64,000 bases of DNA, from positions 310,001 through 374,000 of the forward strand of contig NZ_JAPDIR010000001.1 in NCBI RefSeq assembly GCF_029870595.1. Direction: 5' to 3'. Shown piece by piece: positions 32,773 through 40,149 of this stretch. The translations under genes and the position numbers were made by a program. The notes beneath the pieces were generated by a model. The model was not told where the DNA came from and did not search any database. It was given only the letters and a program-made list of their open reading frames with translations. Source of the DNA: Sphingomonas sp. CBMAI 2297 (lineage in GTDB: Bacteria > Pseudomonadota > Alphaproteobacteria > Sphingomonadales > Sphingomonadaceae). Each line of letters begins with the position of its first letter. Within the stretch, counting starts at the first letter, position 1.

Positions 32773-33618
32773 ATGCGCAAGCTCATCCTCATCCTCGCCG
32801 GCCTGGCCCTCCTGCTCGCCGGCTTTCTCGGCTGGTGCTTTCGCGAGGCGACCAGCGACCCGCTGGTGCGCCGTGCGGAGGTGGCCCTGCCGGGACTGGA
32901 GCGGCCGGTGCGGATCGCGCTGCTGAGCGACATCCATATCGGCACCGCGGCGATGGGGCCGGAACGGCTCGGGCGAATCGTCGCGCAGGTGAATGCGCTG
33001 AAGCCCGATCTGGTGGTGATCGCGGGCGATTTCATCTTCGGCCATGATCCGCGCGGCGCGGCGAAGCTGGGGCCGGCGATGGTCGGGCCGCTGCGCCAGC
33101 TGCGCGCGCCGCTGGGCGTGGCGGCGGTGCTCGGCAACCACGATTACTGGACGGGCCCGCAGGCGGTGCGCGACCAGCTCGCCCGGGCGGGGGTGACGGT
33201 GCTGGAGAATGATGCCGCGCCGCGCGGACCGGTGGCGCTGGGCGGGATCAGCGACGATTTTTCGGGCCATGCCGACATCGCCGCGACGCTGCGGGCGGCG
33301 CGGGCGATCGGGCGGCCGATCGTGCTGGTCACCCATTCGCCCGACGTCGCGCCCGATCTGCCCGCCGACGCGCACCTCCTCCTCGCCGGGCACACCCATT
33401 GCGGGCAGGTGCTGATCTTCGGCCGCAACGTCGCGCCCGAAGTGAGCCGCTACGGCAGCCGCTATCGCTGCGGACTGGTGCGCGAAGGGGCGCGCACGGT
33501 GATCGTCACCGCCGGGCTCGGCACCAGCGGCGTGCCGTTCCGCCTGGGCGCCCGGCCCGACATCTGGCTGGTGACTCTCGTGCCGCCGGCAATGGTGCGG
33601 ACACGAAAAGCGGGTTAG
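32773..33618 (+). CDS. Membrane-anchored metallophosphoesterase (YkuE/YaeI-like)
   Basis: Calcineurin-like phosphoesterase of 281 aa. A TM anchor (about residues 4-22) opens the protein. Metal-site motifs are complete: LLSDIHIG, IAGDFIFG, LGNHDYW, VTHSPD and AGHTHCGQ. The last motif and the anchor point to the YkuE/YaeI group, whose members act on membrane lipid phosphoesters, rather than to the soluble PdeM-type enzyme of the Lhr-Core cassette. Its position head-to-head with the ligase is therefore notable but may be chance. Confidence 0.9.
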   Translation: MRKLILILAGLALLLAGFLGWCFREATSDPLVRRAEVALPGLERPVRIALLSDIHIGTAAMGPERLGRIVAQVNALKPDLVVIAGDFIFGHDPRGAAKLGPAMVGPLRQLRAPLGVAAVLGNHDYWTGPQAVRDQLARAGVTVLENDAAPRGPVALGGISDDFSGHADIAATLRAARAIGRPIVLVTHSPDVAPDLPADAHLLLAGHTHCGQVLIFGRNVAPEVSRYGSRYRCGLVREGARTVIVTAGLGTSGVPFRLGARPDIWLVTLVPPAMVRTRKAG

Positions 33619-33653
33619 GTTCGCAACTCCACCACCGGAGGGGTCTCCCGATA

Positions 33654-33983
33654 ATGAAGCTCGTTCTCACCGCCGCCCTGCTCGCCTGCGCGCCCGTCGC
33701 CGCCTTCGCCCAGAACGCGCCGGCCCCGGCACCCGCCGCGACTCCGGCGCCGGCCGCCGCGCCCGCCGCCAAGTTCAGCGCGGATACGCCGATCGAAGCC
33801 CTGTTCGCCAATGAAGGCGCCAAGGCGGTGCTCGTCGCCGACGGCCTGGGCGATATCGACAAGCATCCCGCCTATGAGCAGTTCAAGGCGATGAGCTTCC
33901 GCGCAATCCAGCCCTTTTCGGAAGGCAAGCTGACCGACGAGATGCTGGCCAAGCTCGACGCGGACCTCGCCAAGGTCAAGTAA
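33654..33983 (+). CDS. Small secreted Ala/Pro-rich protein
   Basis: A 109-aa protein of unknown function with a clear signal peptide (KLVLTAALLACAPVAAFA) and an Ala-Pro repeat linker (about residues 20-42). The compact C-terminal part has the pattern TPIEALFANEGAKAVLVAD and LGDIDKHPAYEQFKAMSF, a helical region with no catalytic motif I can name. GGAGGGG lies upstream of the ATG. It follows the phosphoesterase by 35 bp and ends at a terminator. Confidence 0.8.
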   Translation: MKLVLTAALLACAPVAAFAQNAPAPAPAATPAPAAAPAAKFSADTPIEALFANEGAKAVLVADGLGDIDKHPAYEQFKAMSFRAIQPFSEGKLTDEMLAKLDADLAKVK

Positions 33984-33988
33984 CCGGG

Positions 33989-34022
33989 ACAGGGCCGGCG
34001 CCCGCGGGGCCGGCCCTGTTTC
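33989..34022 (+). terminator. Rho-independent terminator
   Basis: Arms ACAGGGCCGGC and GCCGGCCCTGT (about 33989-33999 and 34009-34019) form an 11-bp stem followed by TTTC. It lies just after the small secreted protein gene. Confidence 0.82.
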
Positions 34023-34048
34023 GCGGTGCGCCGGGGCGGGGACCCATA

Positions 34049-34310
34049 TCCTCCCCGGTCGTCCCCACCTTCTCCCCGTCGTCCCTATCTTCTACCCGTC
34101 ATCCCCGCGAGGGCGGGGATCCAGGGCCGGGAGAACGGGCTGCGAGGCTCGCTTCGCCGTCTCCGGCAAGCCTGGGTGCCATTCTTCGATCGTCCCCGAC
34201 TACCCTGGATCCCGGCCTTCGCGGGGATGACGGGTCTGCGGACGGCGGATTTGCGGACGGCAGGTTTGCCGTCGGCGGATTTGCTGACGACGGGTTTGCT
34301 AAACGACGGG
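34049..34310. repeat. CGTCATCCCC palindrome flanked by short tandem repeats
   Basis: The gap before dps has no supported gene. Its core is an inverted repeat (34095-34234; CCCGTCATCCCCGCG to CGCGGGGATGACGGG). On the left are three slipped copies of a roughly 20-bp unit (TCTCCCCGTCGTCCCTATC type, 34049-34100). On the right are four to five copies of a 15-bp unit (GCGGACGGCGGATTT type, 34238-34310). Both tandem arrays look derived from the arms of the palindrome. The remaining 34311-34407 shows nothing clear. Confidence 0.7.
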
Positions 34311-34407
34311 CCCGCCGATCCGGGCGGGGCTCGCCGATTCGGATGACGCGATTCGCGGCGCCGGAACCGGCGTTTGCCGATCCCGCCTCCGACCCCAAGG
34401 TGCGGGT

Positions 34408-34905
34408 TCAGCCCTTGCGCGATGCCTCGAACAGGAACCAGGCGCGCTCCTCGGCCTGGTCGGTCCATTCGTCGACGATGCCGCTGGTCGCATTGTCGCC
34501 GGCATCCTCGGCTGCCTGCTTCACGGCGCGGAAGCTCTCGATCAGCTTGAGATTGTCCTCGCGCAGCTCGGCCAGCATGTCGCCGGGCGCGACATAGTCC
34601 GCGTCATTGTCGGTCAGCGTCTGGCGGCGGGCGATGTCGCCGATCGAGCGCAGCGTGACGTTGCCGGTCTTGCGCACGCGCTCGGCAATGGCATCGGTGA
34701 TGCCGTAGATCTGTGCCGCCTGATCGTCGAGCAGCAGGTGATAGTCGCGGAAATGCGGGCCCGAGACGTGCCAGTGGAAATTCTTGGTCTTGAGATAGAG
34801 CGCGAAGCAATCGGCCAGCGCGCCGTTCAGCGCGTCCGCCACGCTCCTGGCGTCGTTGCGGTTCAGATCGGTGGGGGTGCGGAGCGCCGCATTGGTATCA
34901 GCCAT
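34408..34905 (-). CDS. dps: Dps-family DNA-binding ferritin-like protein
   Basis: Forms a dodecamer that oxidises and stores iron and shields DNA under stress; 165 aa. The ferroxidase residues sit in KNFHWHVSGPHFRDYHLLLDD in segments: His-x-His near residue 45 and the Asp-x3-Glu-type pair in DDQAAQIYGITDAIAER. The C-terminal helix has EEWTDQAEERAW-like charge (here DEWTDQAEERAW). The N-terminal tail is short and moderately basic. The gene is monocistronic. Confidence 0.93.
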   Translation of the reverse strand: MADTNAALRTPTDLNRNDARSVADALNGALADCFALYLKTKNFHWHVSGPHFRDYHLLLDDQAAQIYGITDAIAERVRKTGNVTLRSIGDIARRQTLTDNDADYVAPGDMLAELREDNLKLIESFRAVKQAAEDAGDNATSGIVDEWTDQAEERAWFLFEASRKG

Positions 34906-35001
34906 GTTCGTCCTCCCGGGATTCGGTTCGCAGGGTCAACGAACGGAATATGGGATCGGGTCCGCCCGGCGCATTTGCATTTTCCCGATCTCAGAGATCG
35001 A

Positions 35002-35565
35002 TCAGGTCAGGCGCAGCGCGTTCACGCCGATCCAGCAGCCGGCGACCAGGAAGCCGATGCCGCTCAGGATGCGCAGCCAGCGCCAGGGCAGGGCCGCCCA
35101 GCTCCGCTCGCCGAGCAGCGCGGCGACGAACGCCACGCCGAACGCGCCGATCGATGCGCCGGCGGCCGCGAACCAGGGCTGGCCGCCGGTGGCCAGCGCG
35201 AGCGTGAAGAAGGGCGTGCTCTCGCCAAAGGCGAGGATCAGCACTCCCAGCAGCGCCGTGAAGAAGGAGCCGAGCTTCCAGCCGCCCAGCCGGTCCTTCA
35301 CGCGATTCGATCCGATCGCGCCCAGCGCGCCGAAGATCAGCGCCATGGCGAGCAGCAGCGCGCGGGCATTGGGCGTCATCATCGGCCCGATCAGCGATCC
35401 GCCGAAGCCGGCCGCGAAGTTGATGGCGGCATGGGCGATGCCCGCCGCGACCGCCACGGCGAGCGGCCGGCCATAGCGATCGGCGAGGATCGCGCAGAGC
35501 AGGGCCGGCTTGTCGCAAAGCTGGGTGAGGACGGCCAGCAGGAAGGCCGGGACCAGAGCTTCCAT
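35002..35565 (-). CDS. Degenerate TMEM165/GDT1 (UPF0016)-like membrane protein
   Basis: A 187-aa protein with six predicted helices in two halves. The family hallmark E-x-G-D-K-T/S appears twice in true members. Here the first copy reads QLCDKPALL and the second FGESTPFF, so the metal-binding Glu-Gly-Asp core is altered in both. Cation transport in the usual way is therefore doubtful. AAGGGGAAG precedes the ATG at 35565. The upstream 325-bp gap holds a long palindrome and the rpmG promoter. Confidence 0.7.
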   Translation of the reverse strand: MEALVPAFLLAVLTQLCDKPALLCAILADRYGRPLAVAVAAGIAHAAINFAAGFGGSLIGPMMTPNARALLLAMALIFGALGAIGSNRVKDRLGGWKLGSFFTALLGVLILAFGESTPFFTLALATGGQPWFAAAGASIGAFGVAFVAALLGERSWAALPWRWLRILSGIGFLVAGCWIGVNALRLT

Positions 35566-35626
35566 GCGCTTCCCCTTTCGCGCGGCATTCTGGGCGCGCA
35601 GGGTTAAACCCGCGTGAAGGATATCC

Positions 35627-35777
35627 AATTCCTCCCCCGGCTTGCCCGGGGGAGGGGGGCGCTCGCGAAGCGAGTGGTGGAGGGGCATGGCGATCACCGT
35701 CGCGGATCGCCGCCATGGCCCTCCACCACGCCCCGCGGGCGGGCTCTCCCTCCCCGAGGCGAGCTCGGGGAGGAATT
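35627..35777. repeat. About 150-bp AATTCCTCC palindrome
   Basis: Inverted repeat with exact ends AATTCCTCCC and GGGAGGAATT. Inner arms include GGTGGAGGG against CCCTCCACC, and GCTCGCGAAGCGAG as a small stem. A second copy of the family lies at 59608-59762. It sits between the GDT1-like gene and rpmG, whose transcripts diverge. Confidence 0.8.
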
Positions 35778-35890
35778 GCTTGGCCCCAGCCTTGACTTTT
35801 GGCCGAGAATCGCACAGTTGCCCGCGTCTGGCAGCGGTGCGCTCTGGCGTGCCGCTCTTTTCTTTTCGCAGTTTCAAGGGTTGTTGGGTC

Positions 35891-36058
35891 ATGGCCAAGC
35901 CGACCACTGTCAAGATCAAGCTCGTCAGCACGGCGGACACGGGTTTCTTCTACGTCACGAAGAAGAATCCGCGTACCCAGACCGAGAAGTTCTCGTTCCG
36001 CAAGTACGATCCCGTCGTGCGCAAGCATGTCGAGTTCAAGGAAGCCAAGATCAAGTAA
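35891..36058 (+). CDS. rpmG: 50S ribosomal protein L33
   Basis: Ribosomal large-subunit protein of 55 aa. The sequence [14 protein letters not shown] with YVTKKNPRT and the C-terminal [11 protein letters not shown] is the L33 pattern. It lacks the CxxC zinc pairs, so it is the zinc-independent form. A good -35 box (TTGACT, 35792-35797) lies about 95 bp upstream; its -10 is not clear. Confidence 0.97.
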   Translation: MAKPTTVKIKLVSTADTGFFYVTKKNPRTQTEKFSFRKYDPVVRKHVEFKEAKIK

Positions 36059-36085
36059 GGCGGGCGCGCGCCCGGCTTGCCTCGC

Positions 36086-36146
36086 CCCCGCATGCGCGGG
36101 GCCGGTCTTCAAGCTTAGCCCCGCATGCGCGGGGACGGTCTTCAAG
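36086..36146. repeat. 28-bp direct repeat after rpmG
   Basis: Two copies of a 28-bp unit (36086-36113 and 36119-36146) differ at one base. Each contains CCCCGCATGCGCGGGG, itself a perfect palindrome, followed by CGGTCTTCAAG. They lie between rpmG and the bidirectional terminator. Confidence 0.85.
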
Positions 36147-36147
36147 A

Positions 36148-36180
36148 AAGCCCCGGGCCGTCAAGGCCGCGGGGCTTCTT
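36148..36180. terminator. Bidirectional terminator between rpmG and divK
   Basis: Stem AAGCCCCG (36148-36155) with CGGGGCTT (36170-36177), with an inner GGCC pairing, and TTCTTC on the right and TTTCTT on the left strand. It overlaps the last codons of divK. Confidence 0.7.
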
Positions 36181-36589
36181 CTGTGTCCGTGTTCGGGGCT
36201 TCGAGCGGCGGCGCCGGCGATTCGGCCGGCATCAGCGCGCGCACTTCCTCCATGAAGCGCACCAGGCTGATCGGCTTGGAGACATAGGCATTGGCCCCGG
36301 CCGCGCGGATCCGCTCCTCGTCGTCGCGGCCGGCATAGGCGGTGACCGCCATGATCGGGATGGTCCGCAGCCTGGGGTCCAGCTTCATGTGCTGGATCAG
36401 CTCGAGGCCGGTCACGTGCGGCATCTGGATGTCCATCACCACCAGCTGCGGATCGAAGTCGCGCGCGCGCCCCACTGCCTCGCGCCCGTCGCGCACCGGC
36501 TCCGCCTCGAACTGGTGCGCGCGCAGCAGGTCGCAGAACAGCTTCAGATTGAGTTCGTTGTCCTCGACAACGAGCACCCTTTTTGCCAC
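36161..36589 (-). CDS. divK: Single-domain response regulator DivK
   Basis: Cell-cycle response regulator; 142 aa. The receiver domain opens KRVLVVEDNELNLKLF and has the phospho-acceptor Asp in VVMDIQMPHVTG near residue 53 and the conserved Lys in VSKPISLVRF near residue 105. The NELN-type start and the neighbourhood (DUF3572 gene divergent) match alphaproteobacterial DivK. The C-terminal 20 residues are a Pro/Glu-rich tail longer than in Caulobacter. Confidence 0.92.
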   Translation of the reverse strand: MAKRVLVVEDNELNLKLFCDLLRAHQFEAEPVRDGREAVGRARDFDPQLVVMDIQMPHVTGLELIQHMKLDPRLRTIPIMAVTAYAGRDDEERIRAAGANAYVSKPISLVRFMEEVRALMPAESPAPPLEAPNTDTEEAPRP

Positions 36590-36626
36590 GCGCTACCCCC
36601 GGATCGACTCTTAGGCGATGTAGGAT

Positions 36627-36893
36627 ATGGCGGGCGCGGAAACAAATGCGGAAGCGCTGGCGCTGCAGGCACTTGTGTGGACGCTGGGCGAGGAAGCGCG
36701 GGCGCGGCGCCTGCTCGACCTCACCGGCCTCGATCCCGCCGAGCTGCGCCGGCGGGCGGGCGAGGCGGTGGTGCTCGCCGCGACGCTGTCGTTCCTCGAA
36801 TCCCACGAGCCGGACCTTGTCGCCTGCGCGGCGGCACTCGACATAAGCCCCGAACAACTGGTCGCCGCCCGAGCGACGCTGGAAAGATCATGA
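36627..36893 (+). CDS. DUF3572-family protein
   Basis: Short 88-aa helical protein of the DUF3572 family, usual next to divK in alphaproteobacteria. The pattern EALALQALVWTLGE and the late CAAALDISPEQLVAAR are typical. Function unknown. The stop overlaps the start of the HAD gene by four bases (ATGA), so the two are co-translated. Confidence 0.88.
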   Translation: MAGAETNAEALALQALVWTLGEEARARRLLDLTGLDPAELRRRAGEAVVLAATLSFLESHEPDLVACAAALDISPEQLVAARATLERS

Positions 36894-37525
36894 AGCCCCT
36901 GCTGATCACCGATTGCGACGAAGTCCTGCTCCACATGGTGCGCCATTTCGGCGTGTGGCTGGGCGAGACGCACGACATCGAGTTCACGCCCGATGGCGGC
37001 GATTTCGCCAATTCGATGCGCCGCCGCGCCGATTCGGCCGTGGTGGAGCGCGAGGAGATGTGGGGCCTGCTCGACGGCTTCTTCCCCGCCGAGATGGATC
37101 GCCAGACGCTGGTGCCGCATGCCCGCGAGGCGCTGGCCGTGCTGGCCGGGCGCGCCGATATCGTCGTGCTGACCAACCTGCAGGATCATTGCCGCGCGCA
37201 TCGCATCGCCCAGCTGACGAATCACGGGATCGAGCACCGGGTGGAGTGCAACCAGGGCGGCAAGGGATCGCCGGTGGCGCGGCTGGTCGAGGAATATCGG
37301 CCGAGCGTCACCGTGTTCGTCGACGATCTGGCGGTCCATCACGAATCGGTGGCCAAGCATGCGCCGGGGGTGTTCCGCCTCCACATGGTCGCCGAGCCGA
37401 GCCTGGCGCCGAGCGTGGCGAAGGCGCCGCATGCCCATGCCCGGATCGACGACTGGCGCGAGGCGCTGGGCTGGATCGAGGCGCGCTTCGACACGGGCTT
37501 GACCGCCGACGCGGCGAGTGGTTGA
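36890..37525 (+). CDS. HAD-superfamily hydrolase
   Basis: Predicted phosphatase of 211 aa. The four HAD motifs are present: ITDCDEVLL with the nucleophile Asp near residue 8, VVLTNLQ with Thr, GGKGSPVARL with Lys, and VFVDDLAVH with the metal Asp pair. The cap region lies between motifs I and II. It is translationally coupled to the DUF3572 gene and followed by a RidA gene after 8 bp. The substrate is not known. Confidence 0.88.
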   Translation: MKPLLITDCDEVLLHMVRHFGVWLGETHDIEFTPDGGDFANSMRRRADSAVVEREEMWGLLDGFFPAEMDRQTLVPHAREALAVLAGRADIVVLTNLQDHCRAHRIAQLTNHGIEHRVECNQGGKGSPVARLVEEYRPSVTVFVDDLAVHHESVAKHAPGVFRLHMVAEPSLAPSVAKAPHAHARIDDWREALGWIEARFDTGLTADAASG

Positions 37526-37533
37526 GCGGGCCC

Positions 37534-37998
37534 ATGACCACGCATGTCGATCGCAAGCTCGAAGAGCTCGGCCTCGCCCTTCCCGAAGCCGCGGCGCCCG
37601 TCGCCGCCTATGTCCCGGTGGTGGAGGCGAACGGCCTGCTCCACGTCTCGGGCCAGATTCCCTTCAAGGACGGCGTGCTGATGACCGGGCGGCTGGGCGA
37701 GGATCGCGACCTGGCGTTCGGCACCGAGGCGGCGCAGCGCTGCGCGCTGATGCTGGTCGCGCAGATCAAGAAATATCTGGATGGCGACCTGTCGCGCGTC
37801 GAGCGGATCGTGAAGCTCGGCGTGTTCGTCAATTCCGCCGCCGACTTCACCGACCAGCCCAAGGTGGCCAATGGCGCCTCGGAGCTGATGCAGGCGCTGT
37901 TCGGCGATGCCGGTCGCCATGCCCGCAGCGCCGTGGGCGTGCCCGCCTTGCCGCTGGGCGTGGCGGTGGAAGTGGACGCGGTCGTCCAGATCCGCTGA
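37534..37998 (+). CDS. RidA-family protein (YjgF/UK114)
   Basis: Member of the reactive intermediate deaminase superfamily, which clears 2-aminoacrylate and similar imines; 154 aa. The pattern LLHVSGQIPFKDGVL and the SAVGVPALPLGVAVEVDAVV C-terminus are typical, and the Arg before SAVGV matches the carboxylate-binding Arg of RidA. It belongs to the longer group often paired with a phosphatase gene. It is coupled closely with the HAD hydrolase. Confidence 0.93.
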   Translation: MTTHVDRKLEELGLALPEAAAPVAAYVPVVEANGLLHVSGQIPFKDGVLMTGRLGEDRDLAFGTEAAQRCALMLVAQIKKYLDGDLSRVERIVKLGVFVNSAADFTDQPKVANGASELMQALFGDAGRHARSAVGVPALPLGVAVEVDAVVQIR

Positions 37999-38258
37999 TC
38001 CCGCCTTTCCGGTCTCCGTTCGCGGCTCGCTCCCCACCGGGGAGCGGGCCGTTTTCGTTTGCCGGGGCCGGGCTGTTGCCACCCAGCAACAGTTTGTCAC
38101 GATCCCGTGACGGAGCAGCAATTAATGTTGTGCGGTGCAGCGTGGTGCGGCAAGACAGCCGGGCTTCGCAAGCAGCGCAGGCCGATGAGCCTCCAGTCGA
38201 CGCCGTACCGGAGCAGCAGGCGGGAACCCTTTTTTTTGAACAACGGGAAGGGTATTCC

Positions 38259-39053
38259 ATGCGCTACACCATGATCAGCCTCGCCGCGCTCGCGGCCGTG
38301 GCCGGGGCCAGCCCCGCAATCGCCCAGGACCAGACCGATCCGCCGCCCGCCGTGACGATCAGCGGCAGCGTCGGCGTGGTCAGCGACTATAAGTTCCGCG
38401 GCATCTCGCAGACCGACGGCAATTTCGCCGTGCAGGGCGGCATCACCGTTGCCCATGCGTCGGGCTTCTATGTCTCGGTCTGGGGCTCGTCGATCGACGA
38501 CTATGTCACCGTGCATGGCACCGCCCATCAGGAGCTCGACCTGATCGCCGGCTACAAGCATGCGTTCGACGGCGGCGTCACCGTCGATGTCGGGGCGCTC
38601 TATTATGTCTATCCGGGCACGCGCCCGGGTTTCACCGGCGACCGGAGTTCGTCGGACTTCCTCGAGCCCTATGCCTCGGTCAGCTACGCGATCGGGCCGG
38701 CCACCGCGAAGATCACCGGCAATTACGCGCCGAAGCAGAAGGCGCTGGCGCTCGACCAGGGCCAGAGCGGGCTGCTGCGGAAGCAGGACAATTTCTACCT
38801 GGCCGGCGATCTCTCGGTCGCGATCCCCCGGACGCCGATCGGCCTCACCGCCCATCTCGGCCACACCTGGGGGCCGAGCTGGCTGTCGGGGCCGACCAGC
38901 GAATATACCGACTGGTCGCTGGGGGCGACGGCGACCTGGAAGTCGCTGACCTTCGGCGTCTCCTATGTCGATACCGACACCAATTTCATCACGCCGAGCG
39001 GCAAGGACGCGGCCAAGGGCGGCATCCTCGGCTCGGTGAGCGTCGCCTTCTGA
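38259..39053 (+). CDS. TorF-family putative outer-membrane porin
   Basis: Outer-membrane beta-barrel protein of 264 aa with a signal peptide ending ...SPAIAQ. The N-terminal SGSVGVVSDYKFRGISQTDGNFAVQGG in parts is the TorF (TIGR02001) hallmark; it then runs in alternating strands and ends on VSVAF, a typical barrel C-terminus. TorF proteins are often near nitrogen-response genes; none is visible here. The 260-bp upstream gap contains a GTTGC/GCAAC hairpin near 38076-38091 but no clear promoter. Confidence 0.9.
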   Translation: MRYTMISLAALAAVAGASPAIAQDQTDPPPAVTISGSVGVVSDYKFRGISQTDGNFAVQGGITVAHASGFYVSVWGSSIDDYVTVHGTAHQELDLIAGYKHAFDGGVTVDVGALYYVYPGTRPGFTGDRSSSDFLEPYASVSYAIGPATAKITGNYAPKQKALALDQGQSGLLRKQDNFYLAGDLSVAIPRTPIGLTAHLGHTWGPSWLSGPTSEYTDWSLGATATWKSLTFGVSYVDTDTNFITPSGKDAAKGGILGSVSVAF

Positions 39054-39108
39054 TATCGGAGGGAGGGGGGAGCGGCGCGCCGCTCCCCGCCCCCCTCCCG
39101 GCCATGCG

Positions 39109-39150
39109 AAAGCGCCGGCCCGCATGGGGATGCGGGCCGGCGCTTTCTTC
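39109..39150. terminator. Strong bidirectional terminator after torF
   Basis: A perfect 17-bp stem (39109-39125 with 39130-39146, AAAGCGCCGG and CCGGCGCTTT outer arms) with a GGGG loop, followed by CTTC. It separates the convergent torF and DUF3035 genes. A second GC palindrome (GGGGAGCGGCGCGCCGCTCCCC, roughly 39067-39088) lies just before it. Confidence 0.92.
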
Positions 39151-39173
39151 GTTCGGGATAGGGCGGGCGCCGC

Positions 39174-39596
39174 TTATTTCGGCGTGCTGGCCTTGGCGTC
39201 CTTGCCGTCGCCTTCCGGCGCCGCGACGATGTCGCGCGTGGTCGAGCCCTTGTCGATCACGGTCGTGGCCGGGCTGCCCGCGGTCGAGCGCGCGCTCTGG
39301 TCGGCGCCGGTGCTGCCCGACTGGTCCATGATCGCCTGCTCGCCGGGGCTGCGCGCGGCCGAGCCGCCGAACATCGCGTCGAGCGCCTGGTTGGCCGGAT
39401 TGCCTTCCTGCGGACGCGGCGCGCCCGGCTGCGGCGGCACCAGCGAGAAATCGGGCGGGATCACCAGCGGCGCCTGGCGGGCCACGGCGAACTCGTCGGG
39501 ACGCGAACGGTCATAGCCGCGCTTGCCGCAGGCGGAGAGCGATGCCGCGAGCGCAATGGCGCTCACGATGGTAACGGTCTTACGCATTGACTTCAT
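39174..39596 (-). CDS. DUF3035-family lipoprotein
   Basis: A 140-aa predicted lipoprotein: the signal ends LSAC with Cys23. The FAVARQAPLVIPPDFSL motif is the conserved core of DUF3035, always found near lspA in alphaproteobacteria. The rest is Ala/Ser/Gly-rich and likely disordered. The start overlaps the lspA end by 17 bp, so the two are in one operon. Function unknown. Confidence 0.88.
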   Translation of the reverse strand: MKSMRKTVTIVSAIALAASLSACGKRGYDRSRPDEFAVARQAPLVIPPDFSLVPPQPGAPRPQEGNPANQALDAMFGGSAARSPGEQAIMDQSGSTGADQSARSTAGSPATTVIDKGSTTRDIVAAPEGDGKDAKASTPK

Positions 39597-40149
39597 TCTC
39601 CACAGCGGCCGGGCTGTCGCCTGCGGCCTTATCGCGCACTAGAAGGGCGCGGATCAACAGGATCAGCACGCCGATGGTAATCGCCGCATCGGCGACGTTG
39701 AAGACCAAAAACGGGCGCCACGCCCCGAAATGCAGGTCGGCGAAATCGACGACGAAGCCGAGGCGCGCGCGATCGAGGATGTTGCCCAGCGCCCCGCCCA
39801 GCACCATGCCGAGCGCGCAGATGTCCGGCAGCTTCTTCTCGCGGAACATCCACCAGACCACGCCCGCGGCGATCGCGCCGGTGAGCGCCACCAGCAGCCA
39901 GCGAGTCGCGTCGCTGTTCGCGGCGAACAGGCCGAGCGACACGCCGATATTGGCGACGAAGCGCAGGTCGAAGATCGGCAGCACTTCCTGGACATGGTTG
40001 AGCCCGTCGAGCCCCAGCTTCTGGCCGATCAGCGTCTGGACGAACTTGAGGTCGACGCCGAGCGCGCGCACGACGAGCAGCTTCGTCACCTGATCGATGA
40101 CGAAAACCAGGGCCGCCACGGCGAAGCCGATTCCACGAGTCACGTTCAT
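39580..40149 (-). CDS. lspA: Lipoprotein signal peptidase LspA
   Basis: Inner-membrane aspartyl peptidase that removes lipoprotein signal peptides after lipidation; 189 aa and four helices. The catalytic Asp pair is visible in GNILDRA and FNVADAAITIG, near residues 126 and 155. VIDQVTKL near the N-terminus is conserved. The start overlaps the ileS stop (ATGA). Its product processes the lipoproteins in this window, including the DUF3035 protein next door. Confidence 0.95.
   Translation of the reverse strand: MNVTRGIGFAVAALVFVIDQVTKLLVVRALGVDLKFVQTLIGQKLGLDGLNHVQEVLPIFDLRFVANIGVSLGLFAANSDATRWLLVALTGAIAAGVVWWMFREKKLPDICALGMVLGGALGNILDRARLGFVVDFADLHFGAWRPFLVFNVADAAITIGVLILLIRALLVRDKAAGDSPAAVENEVNA

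Noticed and set aside
29866-33399. One 1177-codon frame covering several minus-strand genes
   Set aside because: Only its last 276 codons encode a real protein (the EamA transporter); the rest is out of frame with the ligase and other genes.
32773-33618. Metallophosphoesterase as the PdeM member of the Lhr-Core cassette
   Set aside because: It carries a TM anchor and the GHTHCGQ motif of the YkuE/YaeI group, so the link to the cassette is only positional.
34026-34346. Frame with A-D-L-x-x repeats like a pentapeptide-repeat protein
   Set aside because: It comes from a 15-bp tandem DNA repeat in a palindrome cluster, has no start signal and no family context.
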